The translations under genes were made by a program, and so were the position numbers. The notes beneath the pieces are model-generated. The model had not been told where the DNA came from. It ran no database searches and saw only the letters and a list, made by a program, of their open reading frames with translations. A DNA stretch of 64,000 nucleotides, from assembly GCA_023213395.1 (NCBI GenBank), contig CM041465.1, positions 172,553,741 to 172,617,740 of the forward strand. Reading direction: 5' to 3'. This document shows, one piece after another, positions 32,778 to 43,599 of the stretch. The stretch is from Cycas panzhihuaensis (lineage: Eukaryota; Cycadophyta). Position 1 is the first letter of the stretch. Each line of letters starts with the position of its first letter.

Positions 32778-33729
32778 CAGATTTGTAGCCAGGATTCAAA
32801 TGAGGTTAGGATACACATTGATATGCACATGTTGGAGACTGTATATGATTGCACTCAATTTAGTCACATCTTCTATCTTCATCCTTGAAAGAATCCAAAT
32901 AGTGGCAGCATATCCTACAACAACTCTAAAAGGCTCTTCTAAGGAAGGAAGGATCATAGGAAAGAGACTATGTGGTCAAAACCTTGGTTGCCAAGATCAT
33001 AGCATATTTTGGATAGGCTACTTAATCATAAGGTTCAATCACATTAAAATAATATTTCATCTTTGTATAACCATAATCAAAAAGTATGGACATGTAGTCA
33101 TCATGAAAATACTCATTGTACCTAGTTCAAGGAATTTCTTGGGTGATATGGAGAAAACAGGGCATCTTGTTAGTCATGCACATATAACTGAACAGGCTGC
33201 AAGTAACTATGATGAAGCAATTGAAACTCATCTCAATGAATTCATTGCTTCAGGGGAGGATGATGTTGTCTCACCACTCGATGACTTATCGTCATATTTA
33301 GATATTGATAATATTGTCAACCTATCTCCAATTGTTAACATTTATTTGTTTGATCACTCACATGCTTAAGAAAGTGGAAGCAAACAAGTGGTGACCAGAA
33401 TTCTAATGGAAGACATATTTGATGGACAACTTGAAGACACCTTTGATAAGTACATGCAGAAACACCTGACAGGTCCTCACCAAGCACAAGTCAGCTCAAG
33501 TTTGATCTACTACACATTTTGTGTAATAAAAGGTTCCCAATTGCACATGAAGACAAAGAAGACAAAGTTCGAGAACCGTCACTCTAAAGGACTACTCCAA
33601 AGGCGACATTGCAGGATTGAAGACCAAGATCAAGTCCAAGCCATTGTATTCAAAACTTTTCTAAGATCAAGACACTGTAAATTCAAAGAAAGCAAAGTAC
33701 ATGTTGGTCAAATTAAAGTCCGTGTTTAA
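32722..33729 (+). pseudogene. Unidentified coding remnant after gag of element B
   Basis: Two readable layers exist. One long frame (32722-33369) has CIDRFVARIQMRLGY, LVTSSIFILERIQIVAAYP; element A has DKIVAKSQ and FFVLVIEEVQVILPYP in the same place and frame. A second frame gives HIDMHMLETVYDCTQFSHIF and WTCSHHENTHC, also paralleled in A. I cannot tell which frame was coding. A third frame (33388-33729, KYMQKHLTGPHQAQVSS..) lies before the polypurine tract. No retroviral enzyme motif is visible. Confidence 0.45.
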
Positions 33730-33801
33730 TGTCCTAAGTCCATTGTCAAGTATCATGTTAGTCTTTAGTATTCAGTCACTTTTTGCAGTCTTGACATTAA
33801 A

Positions 33802-33814
33802 TATTAAGGGGAGG
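33802..33814 (+). promoter_or_regulatory. Polypurine tract of element B
   Basis: ATTAAGGGGAGG immediately before the right LTR. Confidence 0.88.
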
Positions 33815-34207
33815 TGTTAGAGTATAATGTTTAATGCGTGTATGGTTAAGTAAAGTGTGTCCTAAGATTAATAGTCCTAAGTCCTAGAGTCAAAGAGTCA
33901 TTATAATATTGTGTGAGAAGATAGAAGCCTATTGGTCAAGTTAGTTGGTGTAATTTCATTGGTCAGGACAAAGGTATTTGTCCCACATGCATTACTTGTC
34001 TTGTATGTCCTCCCACCTCTTTTGTATATAAAGGTGGTTGAGGTAGTATATGTCATCAAGTCATCATTAAAACTCATGTTGAGTCTATGATGCATGAATG
34101 TTCTGATGTTATCTTATTTGTTTTATGTTTATACAAGCTTTGTTTTGTTTATTGATGTTGTTGGTTATTATTCTGATGATGAATGTCTTCCATATTAAAA
34201 TCTAACA
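33815..34207 (+). repeat. Right LTR of element B (393 bp)
   Basis: TGTTAGAGTA to AAATCTAACA, same length as the left LTR with about 13 substitutions and no gap. Confidence 0.93.
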
Positions 34208-34212
34208 GTGCC

Positions 34213-34356
34213 AAATCCTCTCAGTCCTGCCTATTTATTTAGGGGCTCTGAAGACCCTAGTGTTCATCGACACCACCATCCTCACGAATTGATGGTTGTA
34301 CCTTCTTACTTGCATTCCATTCCTCTTCTTTATTCCTTTGTCCTCTGATTCTATCA
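34213..34356 (+). repeat. LTR of element N, right half
   Basis: Continues the LTR from 29318 after removal of element B. TATA-like TATTTATTTAGGGG lies at 34229-34242. Ends CTATCA. Confidence 0.75.
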
Positions 34357-34358
34357 TT

Positions 34359-34370
34359 TGGTATTAGAGC
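34359..34370 (+). promoter_or_regulatory. Primer-binding site of element N
   Basis: TGGTATTAGAGC, two bases after the LTR end; one mismatch to the tRNA-iMet site. Confidence 0.85.
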
Positions 34371-34554
34371 CATGATCTATCTATACTTGGAGAGTTTCGT
34401 CTATGCACATCTATTTACATAAGCATTCATCTGATACATATGCTTGCCCATTCCTTTCACTTCACAATCGCTTGCTTGGTTACCATAGAATCATCTGCAT
34501 CCCTACTCCTATATTTGGAATCATATCTCTAGGAAGACTATCCACTTGAGTAGA

Positions 34555-34821
34555 TGATGTGAGAACATCAAAGAAAGAGCTAGAGCAAGAGTCAGAGCAG
34601 CAACAAAAAGGAAGAGCTAAGAAAAAACTCTAAAAAATGAATGAATTTCCCAAAGAATCAGTAAATACATATACATGAGTGAGGTATTTGCGTGTTGGAC
34701 ACATGTTGTGCATGTGTATCATGTTCACCTAACTGTTAAAATAATACATTTCTAAAGTCCTAAGTGTACTTTAAAGAATAAAAGAATAAGGGGGTCCTAA
34801 GGACTTTATGAAGTCTCATCT
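34555..34821 (-). repeat. 3' LTR of element C (267 bp)
   Basis: Aligned with 40040-40315. Its first base on the minus strand is mutated (AGATGAG for TGATGAG). Confidence 0.9.
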
Positions 34822-34836
34822 TTCCTCCTTACTTAT
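34822..34836 (-). promoter_or_regulatory. Polypurine tract of element C
   Basis: Minus-strand AAGTAAGGAGGAAA directly before the 3' LTR. Confidence 0.75.
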
Positions 34837-35014
34837 AGGAAATTGTCCCTAATTTCTACCAAAGTTGCAGAAACTATTGGGAGAACTCTATTTCGGAGAG
34901 CCATTTGGCTCTTGTTGGATGTTGACCTTTCATACTGACAAGGTATGAGATAGTGGTGCTTTGTCTAGTTCATCACTCCTTAGTGTCTAATACAGTCTCC
35001 TCCTAAAGTGGGGA

Positions 35015-36200
35015 CTAAAAATCTGGTATGGTGTCAGAAGGATGAACCACTGAGGGGGCAGCTTTTAAATTGGGTGGTACATACAACTTGAGGTTGCTAA
35101 TAATTACCACATCATGGATGCCCAAATGTGCAAGAAGATCTAGCCGATATGCATTGGCCCCTATTTTTTTGCAGGGTAGTGTAGGGCCTAAGGCAGATTG
35201 GTTTAAGCTTATGGTGATGCTTAAATCGTCATTTGTCAAGCTACAACCAAACTTTATCTCCTTCTTAATAAGAACCTAGCACCTGGTACCCTATATCGAT
35301 CTTCTTGCTTCTTGTAGGTATCTTGAGCTTGCTACAAAATCTGCCGGACCTTTTGATGAAGTTGAGAGGGATGGTTAATGAAGTTGGCAGCTCTTTGTTG
35401 TTCTTGATCTTCATGTTGTGTAGTTGGGTGTGGTAAAGTGACTGGTAACTCCTGTGGGTCTGGAGGTTGGAACCCATAGCATACCTTGAAGGGAGATCGT
35501 CCTCTGGACCTATGGCATTCTCTATTATAGCTAGGTTGAATGTGATGTAGCTATAAATCCCATAGTTTGTTATGATGGTGATAACTTCGAAGAGCTTGCA
35601 CCAAGGTCCTGTTAACCACCTGTGTCTGCCCATCTATTTGGGGATGAAAACTGGTAGAAAACTTTAGCTAGCACCCTAACATTTTCCATAGAGATTGCTA
35701 AAATGGCTCAAGAATTTGCTATCCCTGTCAAAGATAATGGAAGAGGGCAATCCAAAGTGAGACCACACATGGTGAAAGAATAAGAAAGTTGCTTATGAAG
35801 CTATAACTTCCTTTTTACATGGTATAAAAATGGCCAGTTTGGAAAACATGCATACGACTGTGAAAATGCAATCATTGCCATGCTGGTTAGTGGGTAGGCC
35901 ACTGAGGAAATTCATAGAAATTGATTCCCATGGTCTGGAGGGTACTGGCAGAAATTGGTAGAGGCCCACCATCAGATTTGAATATTTTGATTGATTACAC
36001 AGTGGACATTGGCGAATGTATGTTTGGACCATTTTTCCCACGGATGGCCAATAGAAATATCTTTGTCGATGTTGCAGGGTTTCTTGGGTCTTGAAGTGGT
36101 TGTTGTACATGGAAGAGTGAGCCTCTTTCAACAATTATTGCCTTGGAGCTCCTGCAAGGATGCAGAGTTTGCCTAGCTTGTATAGGAGTCCTCCTCACAC
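35015..36200 (-). pseudogene. Element C integrase
   Basis: Minus strand: zinc finger with EAHSSMYNNHFKTQETLQHR, YFYWPSVGKMVQTYIRQCPL and CNQSKYSN (His and Cys ligands present), then the core ESISMNFLSGLPTNQHGND (the first catalytic Asp of MDF is Asn) and VVCMFSKLAIFIPCKKE. Later come VVNRTLVQAL-like and PFKVCYGFQPP-like strings in shifted frames, and the C-terminus GANAYRLDLLAHLGIHDVVI then SNLKLYVPPNL. No chromodomain follows. The zinc finger is best preserved; the middle is broken by at least two frameshifts. Confidence 0.86.
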
Positions 36201-36932
36201 ATGATAATCTTGCAAAGGTATGTGATTGATGGTGGTCAACTGTTGGAGTGCCTCCAAGATGGGCTTGAAATGCAAATCAGCTTGATATAAGTCTTTCTAG
36301 CCAACATAGGAGACCAAATGATTATCCAATAAGGCAGGTAATGCTATTGTAGGTAGGCGGTTGAGAAAGTCAGCGGCCTTGTTTGTTCTTCGCTTCTTGT
36401 ACTTGATAACAATGTTAAATTGTTGGACATAAGATGCCCATTTAAGATGCCGATGTTCTTGGGTCTTAGTTTGTGAATTAAGATATTGTAACGGTCAGTG
36501 ATCCGTATGCACTATCGTCTCCTTGCCTAAGAGGAAATGGCGCCAATGTTTGAGGGCTTGAACAAGAGCATAGAACTCTTTATCGTATGTGTTATAATTC
36601 CTTTTAGCTTGTGAGAAGGCCTCATAGTGGCAAGCGATGGGATGTCCTCCCTACTTAAGTACTACGCCCATTATGAATTGGAAGCCATTGGTCTCCAATT
36701 CAAAAGGAAGTTGCTCGTCAAGGAGGCGAAGCATGGGGGTTGTACAAAGGGCAACTTTCAATTTCTTGAAAGCTGACTCAACTTCTGGCATCCAAATGAA
36801 CTCCTTAGTGCTGCTTGTTAGGGCATTCAAGGGATGCGTTATGCAGGAGAAGTGTCAGACGAACTTTCGATAGCAATTGACACTTGCCAAGAAACTCTTA
36901 AGCTCTGTCAGAATCCTGGGTATGGGCCAGTC
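36201..36932 (-). pseudogene. Element C RNase H region
   Basis: No long frame survives, but minus-strand pieces read ETIVHTDH.PLQYLNSQTK-like and YEAFSQAKRNYNTYDKEFYA-like residues (near 36480-36620), the usual RNase H blocks; element D has the same segments at 58480-58800. RNase H removes template RNA. Confidence 0.7.
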
Positions 36933-37560
36933 CTAGATGACTTGTACTTTGGCAGAGTCAGCTTGGATGCCAAGGGCATTGATTATGTATCCTAAATAGG
37001 AGATGGATTCATGTCCGAAGGCGCATTTTTTTAACTTGTCCTTAAGTTGATATTGTTGGAGGAGAGAGAGAACCATTTTCATGTGTTGTTGGTGTTTTTG
37101 GTAGGTCTTACTAAAGACCAAGATATCATCCAAGTACACAATTACAAATTTGCCAAGGTGTGGCCTAAATATATCATTGATTAATCTCATGAATGTGGCT
37201 AGTGCATTGGTTAGCCCGAAAGGCATGACAAGCCACTCATATAGCCCATGTTGGGTCTTGAACATTGTCTTCCATGTGTCCCAGGCATCTATTCGGACTT
37301 TTTGGTACCTAGAATCTAAGTCGATTTTGGAGAAGTACCTAGCCCCATGTAATTGATCAAGGATGCCATCGATCCATGGCAAAAGGTAACTATTTTTATA
37401 GTGATTTTATTTGATACCCTGTAGTCAATGCATAATCACCACTCGAAGTCCTTCTTAGGTAAAGGATTGCAAGGGATCCACAGGGCAAGCAACCAGGTTG
37501 TATTTTGCCCTACTCAATCAGTTGAGTTATCTGTCTTTCGAGTTTGGCCTTTGTAATTGG
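36933..37560 (-). pseudogene. Element C reverse transcriptase, catalytic motif intact
   Basis: The 149-codon frame (36933-37382) has [80 protein letters not shown] (YLDD about 37124-37137) and KKCAFGHESISYLGYIINAL. All three Asp residues of the palm (DLDSRY, YLDD) are present. The N-terminal fingers lie at 37383-37560 in other frames. Confidence 0.92.
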
Positions 37561-37779
37561 AGTTGCCCTATAAGGGGCCTGATTTGGCAAGGAAGTACCT
37601 GGTAACAGATTAATAGTATGTTCTATTTCTCGTAGGGGAGAAGCCCTTTAGGTTTCGAGAAAACATCTATATACGCATCCAAAATGTTTCTTATTGCAAT
37701 CAGAGGAACTTTAGTACAATTTTCATTTTGGGCCTGGCGTATGATGCATAGGGCCATTGATTTAGCTATATTAACCTAC

Positions 37780-38350
37780 TTGGTAGCTAGCTTCCCGGTA
37801 AGCACTGTAACCTTGGTGGTTGGTGTTGATGTGGCCGAAAGCCGATAAGTCTTTCCATCATTCTATAGTGTATAAGTATTGTGGTACCCATTGTATAACA
37901 CCCGTCGATCATGTTAATAGGGGCAATCGAGCAGTAGGTGGCTACAATCCATAGGAGTGACGTCACATTCCATTGTGTCTATCAAGGGAGGAATGGCAAA
38001 TGTGACTGTGCAGATCTGATCGATTACTATTGGTTGTCCATTTGTAGTGACCCAACCAAGTGCATAAGGATGAGGGTGAGGCCTTGTGGACAGTTGTAGT
38101 GTATCAACAAGCTATTTGAAAACCAAGTTCTTCATGTTGTCATTGTCCAATATACATAGGGCTATTCGATCCTTGACCTGACAATTATGTGTGAAGAGCT
38201 TCTTGCAGTCCTGCACTATGTATTCTTTTTCCATGAGCACCAAGTTGGGATCTAGTGTATCTGGATTGGCTAGTGCGATGGTATTGTCGAGTTCTACTGG
38301 GGGCAAGCTAGAGTCCCCCCTGCTCTTCCTTGGGTTGAGGCTCCACAATC
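37780..38350 (-). pseudogene. Element C protease and linker
   Basis: Frame 38112-38348 carries VELDNTIALANPDTLDPNLV and LCILDNDNMKNLVF, the N-side linker and the start of the protease (in plant relatives ..ILDSGSTHNFI..; here LDNDNMKNLV). Downstream PMDCSHLLLDCP..HDRRVL and YNGYHNTYTL match the protease end of element D (LFLGRP..HDRRTLYDGYLN). Confidence 0.68.
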
Positions 38351-39277
38351 AATGTTTTCTTTTGTTGTGCTCGACATTCCACATTGGTGTGCTTGGCCAT
38401 TTTGTGAAAGGACCAAAATTTGTGAGGGCAATTTAGAGGATGTTGAGTCGCGGGTTGGCATCAGGGGTTTCATGGCAAGAACTATTGTGCGTCGAATGGA
38501 GGGCGTTGCAGGAGCTGGTTTCTAGAAGTAGAAGTTGCAGTGAAGGGCTGTGGACTTTTTTGTGCTTTAGCTTTTATTGTAAGGGCCAAGCGAAAAGCTT
38601 CCTCCAAGGTGGGAATTTGGAGAAGTTCCATCTCCTGTTAGAGATGGCTACACAATCTTTCAATGAATTTTAACTTGCGGATTTTGTCAGGATCATCATT
38701 CTCTAGGCGAATGCATTGTTTCAAGAATTCAACTATATATTATTGGATTGTTTGTCCTAAAATCTAGCGTAAATGCAACCATATTTTATTAATGGTCTCC
38801 CAGTATCCCAAGGGATAGAATTGCCCCTTGATTGCCCTCTGGAAGGAATCCCATCTGTAGATATTGTTTTGCCTATTCTAGGCATGCCACCAAGTCAACC
38901 CTTGTTCCGACAAATGGACTTCTGCAACTAAGATTTTTTGTTATTCTATCAAATGCTAGGTCTTAAAATAAGCCTCCAAACTGTGGATCCACTCATCTAA
39001 CTTGTCAGGGTTGTGGGTACCATCAAAGAGGGGAATTGATATCTTTGCATCTAGCTTGAATTGTGGCTGTTGTAGAGGGACCACTAAGGCACCTAATGTT
39101 GCTACTACAGCAACTATTGAAACATGGTCTTCATATTGTTCACTAGAGCATGTTGAAAAGCTTGAGACTCCTATCTTTGACCCCTTAATTCTTGCATCAA
39201 TATTTCAGAGAGCTTTGTTTGTGATTGTACTAGTAGCAAAGACTGGGGAGGCAAATATTGTTGATCTTGTGACATTA
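38351..39277 (-). pseudogene. Element C gag
   Basis: Start near 39275 (MSQDQQYLPPQ..), parallel to element D's [14 protein letters not shown] at 61161. It retains VNNMKTMFQ and, in shifted frames, residues matching D's FDGTLNAN.LDDWLRSLEAY and ATIKRCFYPLG. Heavily broken; recognised mainly by colinearity with D. Confidence 0.65.
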
Positions 39278-40025
39278 TGAGTGGGGTGTGCCTGCCTTTG
39301 AAAGGCTTACAACTATATGCCCACGGTGTGAAGGACGGGGTACTCTTGTGTGTAGTCTTACGACTATATGCCCATTTCCTCTCTCTCTCTCTCTCTTACA
39401 ATATGCAAAATAGTGCACAAAAATGATGCAAAATCTCTAAAAAGAGAGAAATTTACAAAAAAAAAAAAAATCAACACAAGTGATTTCCGTACGGCATACA
39501 AATCCGTACAGGGTACAACCACATGAATTTGTACGGTCAACCAAAAATCAAAGTTCATCTCAACACATAGATCATCCCGGTGCCTCTCTAAAGCTATAGA
39601 TGGAATTTTGATTCAAATTTTTTTAAGAAGTTATGGCCCCCGAAAGGTGTACAGCCGAATAGGTTTGGAAAAGGAAAAATGCTTAGATCTAAAAAACTCC
39701 TTCCCCAAACCGTACAATATCGGACTCAAATGAAAGATCTCATCAAACAGAAAATTTTAAGACAAGTTTCAGCAAAAAACATTGAGAACTCAGAGAGAAA
39801 TCTGCAAAAAAGGCCAAACCCCACATTGGTCAAAGATGCTCAAGTCTACTTTGCTGGAGGTCGAATCAAGCTTTGACCTAGAAGGAAAATGTGATCTTGA
39901 TGATGAGGCGCCCCTACTAGTAAAGTTTTAGCTCATTCTGAGCTCTTTGAATTTTTGTGTTCGTACGATAATTCATACAATGGTTTCTGGGCTAAAATTT
40001 AAGCAGTAGGTGGCAGGATCTCTCT
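39278..40025 (-). other. Leader of element C
   Basis: About 750 bp between gag and PBS, no gene. It includes a (CT)n microsatellite at 39376-39398 and TATGCCCA words also present in element D beside its giant microsatellite (61201). Confidence 0.6.
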
Positions 40026-40037
40026 ACTCTAATACCA
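40026..40037 (-). promoter_or_regulatory. Primer-binding site of element C
   Basis: Minus-strand TGGTATTAGAGT, two mismatches to the tRNA-iMet site, two bases from the LTR end. Confidence 0.82.
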
Positions 40038-40039
40038 AT

Positions 40040-40315
40040 TGATGTGAGAACATCAAAGGAAGATCTAGAGCGAGAGTGAGAGTAGCAACGGAAAGCAAGA
40101 GCTAAGAAAAAACTTCAAAAAAGTGAAAGAATTTCCCAAAGAATCAGTAGGTACATATACATAAGTGAGGTATTTACATGTTGGACACATGTTGCGCATG
40201 CAGATCATGTTCACCTAACTACTAAAATAATATATTTCTAAAATCCTAAGTGTACTTTAAAGAATAAAGTAATAAAGGAATAAAGGGGTCCTAAGGACTC
40301 TATGAAGTCTCATCA
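40040..40315 (-). repeat. 5' LTR of element C (276 bp)
   Basis: Minus strand TGATGAGACTTC to TTCTCACATCA. Followed outward by GTAGA, the target duplication. Confidence 0.92.
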
Positions 40316-40320
40316 GTAGA

Positions 40321-42375
40321 AAGTTAAAAGTCTATTCTGCTTGTGTTTATTTCTCACGTCTAAGCATGCATTTGAAATATTTGTGTGATTCTATCTATTG
40401 TTGTTGTTTGCTCATTTATATCCATTGCCAATCTCCACTGTAATTGTGTCGGTTCATCTAGCAATTTGCTCTCCCTATAATCTCAACTGACCACTCGCAG
40501 CGATCTCTTTTGTCCCCAAGGTTTAATATCTATTGAATGCACCACATTCTCTTAGAGCCTACACTCTTCTCCAGTAGTTCTTTACCACGCATCTATGTTT
40601 TTTGGTTTCATACTTGGTATTTTCAAAGCATTATATTCAAATCTTTTGGTCTCTGTATTCACATATCTGAGCCCTGAATTTAGCTATGACACACCTTTGT
40701 TTCTTGTCTATGAGCATAGGTTTAAGACATAGGGTGCATTCACCCAACGAAATTGCATCCTCATATTACCGCAACATCTAGTCAATACAACCTGTGTCGT
40801 GTGTTTACGATGTATGTTGTGGTGCTTGCCTCTCATTACGCTTGAAGGATGGTATCCATTTTCATTGTCCATTTGAATGGTAGTAAGCACTGCATAATTA
40901 TTCGGGCTGTGTGATTATATTCGAATGACATTTTGGGCAATGTTTTTAATCACCTTATCAAAGCCTCTATCTAAATTTTAGTCACTCTGATGAGTCGCAT
41001 GTCCATTCCTATTAGCCTCATGGTGTGTCATCCTCCCACACACAATCTATGGTAGTCACCTATTATTTCTACACAGTTGAGGTGTGTCCATTCGTATCAA
41101 TTTCATGATGCATTGTCCTCCCACACACAACCTAAAAAAGTCGTTCATTATTTTTTATACAATTGATATGTGTCATTGCATTTTTCGCATTTGAACTCTA
41201 TATATTTGGATCTTCACACAAAGGGCAGACGTGAGCTTCGAACTTGCGCAATATTCATCTTCATGCAAAGGGCAGACATGATCTTCACACAAATGGCAAA
41301 CATGACCTTTGAATCTGTGTAAATTCATTTATGCTTCATAATATTTGCGTTCCTTGTGAGCCAACACATCATACATTTTCTTTTATTTTATTTGCATAAA
41401 ATCATGTGATTCTTTTTTAAATGTGCGCCCTTCTCTTTGATGCGAATATTACTACTACAATCTGTTTGTTTTGCAGTTGAATGTGTGCCTTACACTTTAT
41501 GAGGATCATAGATATTTGTATCCGTTCTAACCTCACCAAAAGGGCGCGGGTTGAGAATGACTATATAATTTGTGTCATCTAATCTTGGACATTCAAGGAG
41601 GACCCAGTGCCGTGAATTGATCTCATTGAAGCAAAGGTTGGATCACTTGATATAACACCTGCAGGTCACATAGCAAAGTCAAGTGACTAGAAGTGCAATT
41701 TTTTAAAAGGAGCTAATTTGTTTTTCAAAGAGGTTGTCTCAAGTCAAGCACCTATTTTTGCTTCAGCAAGGATATCCATCATCGGCAGGGCCCATTTTCA
41801 AATATGTCAGCTCCAAAGTGTTCTACATTTCCACCTAAACAAAATGAGTGGTCACATGGCTGTGCTAGGTTTGCATTTGACAGCCTTTTTAATGATTGAA
41901 AGTTGATGAAAATTTTCTTTGTACTTCATGTGCTAAAGTGCTCTTTATCCCTTTTCACCTTCTTGTACTTTTTAATGCATAACTTGGTCATAAAAAGTCA
42001 AAATTAAGTGTCATTTGAAGCGTTGAATTTGTATTTCGATCATCCATTGAGTGAATGATCTTTTAAGAACTTTTGAAGTCATTTAATGTAATGTTTTCAT
42101 AGTCAAAGTTGATGCTAATTTGTGGGCTTCTTGCAAGTTGACCCTTGAACAAATCTAGCAAAATTTCAACTTGTAATCACCATTAATACAAAAATTTTGC
42201 TTTGGAGGAGATTTGAGTCCCAATTGAGACACTTGTGCATGTCTCGAAGTTGAAGGGGGGCAAGTTTTGTTTGTGTTTTTTGAGTGCCTTTATTATCTTG
42301 TTCAAGTGCATTTCAGTATTCTATTCTAGCACTTTACTTTATCAAAGCAATTTATTTTAAGGTAATCTCTCCATC
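40321..42375 (+). other. Probable leader of element N, no gene
   Basis: Resumes element N sequence after element C. No coding domain is seen. A GAAGTTGAAGGGGGGCAAG run at about 42249-42267 looks like a Copia polypurine tract, so a further hidden boundary may exist there. Confidence 0.45.
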
Positions 42376-43504
42376 ATGGCCTCAAGCATAAGTAATGTAA
42401 TGGTGCCAAAATTTGATAGTACTAACTTTTTCAATTAGAGACGAAGGATGAAACTTGTCTGTGTCCAAAGATATATGAGACTTGATTGAAACAGGTTATG
42501 GAGCACTAGATGCTAATCCTATTGAAAACCAAAAGAAGATCTACAAAGAGAATGAAAAGCGAGGTAATGAAGCCTTGGTGTTCATCTTCTGCACATTAGA
42601 GGATCACATTTTTCTAAAAACTAGTGAGGCAACTACATCAAAGAAGGCATGGGATGCTTTGAAGACCACCTATGAAGGAGTTGTTGTATCAAAACTCTAA
42701 ACATTAAGGAATAAGTTTGAAAACTATAAGATGAATAACAATGAAGGAGGAAATGACTTCATAACTAAAATACAAGGCCTAGTCAAACAAATGAGAGCCT
42801 TAAGAGAAGTCATTAGTGAGCAAAGGGTGGTAGAGAAGATCTTAAGATGTGTTAGTGATATTAAAATGTTTGATATGGTTGCAACAAGTACTGAAGTCTC
42901 CAAAGACCTAACTACGCTCAAAATTGACCAACTAAGTGCAATGTTACTTGCTATTCAAAAGAAAAAGAGGGGTAGTAAATTTTTGCCACTAAGGCAAAGA
43001 TTAGGCCTATTTTTCAAGGCCAAAACTCTAGGGAAAGTGAACAATCTCCTATAGGAAGAGGTCAAAACCTTAGAAATCAAAATCAATTTCATCAAAGACA
43101 AAGTCCAGCTTACCAAAGTCAAAGTCATTTTCATCAAGGTCAAAAACAATTTCAAGGTCAAGGGCAAACATTCTTTTCAAGGCCAAGGACAAAATTTTGG
43201 GCCTCAAGAAAGAGGTAGAGGACAAAGTCCAAGAGGAAGGAATCAAGGACAAAGAGGAATAAGTCCTAAAGGTAGAAGAACAATGCAATGTTCTTATTGC
43301 CATAGAAGTGGGCATTTAAAAGAAAATTGTTTCACAAAGAGGTCCAACTTACAAAGAGGAACAACTAATACAACAAATGAAGAAAGGGAAATTGAGAGAC
43401 TCTTTCTATCAGGTTTGATAGCAAATGAAGAAGAAGACAGTATATTGAACTACAAAATCTTGATCATATACAACAAGCAAACAATAAAAAACATAGATAC
43501 ATAG
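42376..43504 (+). pseudogene. Ty1/copia gag with intact zinc knuckle
   Basis: Start at ATG 42376: MASSISNVMVPKFDSTNFFN, then a TAG. It continues ENQKKIYKENEKRGNEALVF, KKAWDALKTTYEGVVVSKL, KFENYKMNNNEGGNDFITKI, QGLVKQMRALREVISEQRVV and EKILRCVS, the UBN2/Copia Gag pattern, and after frameshifts a basic Gln/Gly/Arg-rich stretch and the CCHC knuckle CSYCHRSGHLKENC (43288-43329). The frame ends at 43502-43504 where another repeat begins. Gag packages element RNA. It may belong to element N, about 2.2 kb of leader away once C is removed; that link is inference. Confidence 0.85.
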
Positions 43505-43599
43505 TACACAATATTTACGTGGAAAAACCTTTCTATAAAAATCCCACCACAAAAGATCATTAGATCACATTGATAACCGTTGGATGATTTTACAATGGA

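Larger units (their letters stand above)
29319..34207 (+). mobile_element. Element B: complete gag-only LTR retrotransposon with a captured host-gene fragment
   Basis: Two LTRs of exactly 393 bp (about 13 differences by eye, roughly 97% identical), a perfect PBS, a polypurine tract and a 5-bp target duplication. The interior carries, in order: a leader containing about 1 kb of an antisense host-gene-like sequence, a Copia-like gag and the same unidentified remnant after gag as element A. No pol domain is recognisable. It must have been mobilised by enzymes from another element. It inserted in the LTR of element N, within the 21.9-kb host intron, antisense to the host gene. It is the youngest insertion datable here by LTR divergence. 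Confidence 0.87.
34555..40315 (-). mobile_element. Element C: full-length Ty3/gypsy retrotransposon, decayed
   Basis: Flanked by perfect 5-bp duplications GTAGA (34550-34554 and 40316-40320). The LTRs are 34555-34821 and 40040-40315, about 90% identical by eye; they end TGATG..CATCA, so the termini are inverted five-mers. On the minus strand the order is LTR, PBS, leader, gag, protease, RT, RNase H, integrase, polypurine tract, LTR. All genes have stops and frameshifts. It inserted into the leader of element N. Element D (56890-61165) is a second copy of the family. Confidence 0.92.

Noticed and set aside
4079-34370. TGGTATCAGAGC strings as possible tRNA genes
   Set aside because: Only 12 bases match, always next to LTR ends; they are primer-binding sites.
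34821-35000. A longer 3' LTR of element C starting at TGTATTAGACAC (34997)
   Set aside because: The perfect GTAGA duplications and the right LTR end at 40315 fix the shorter LTR; a GGAGGAGAC tract near 35005 is coincidental.
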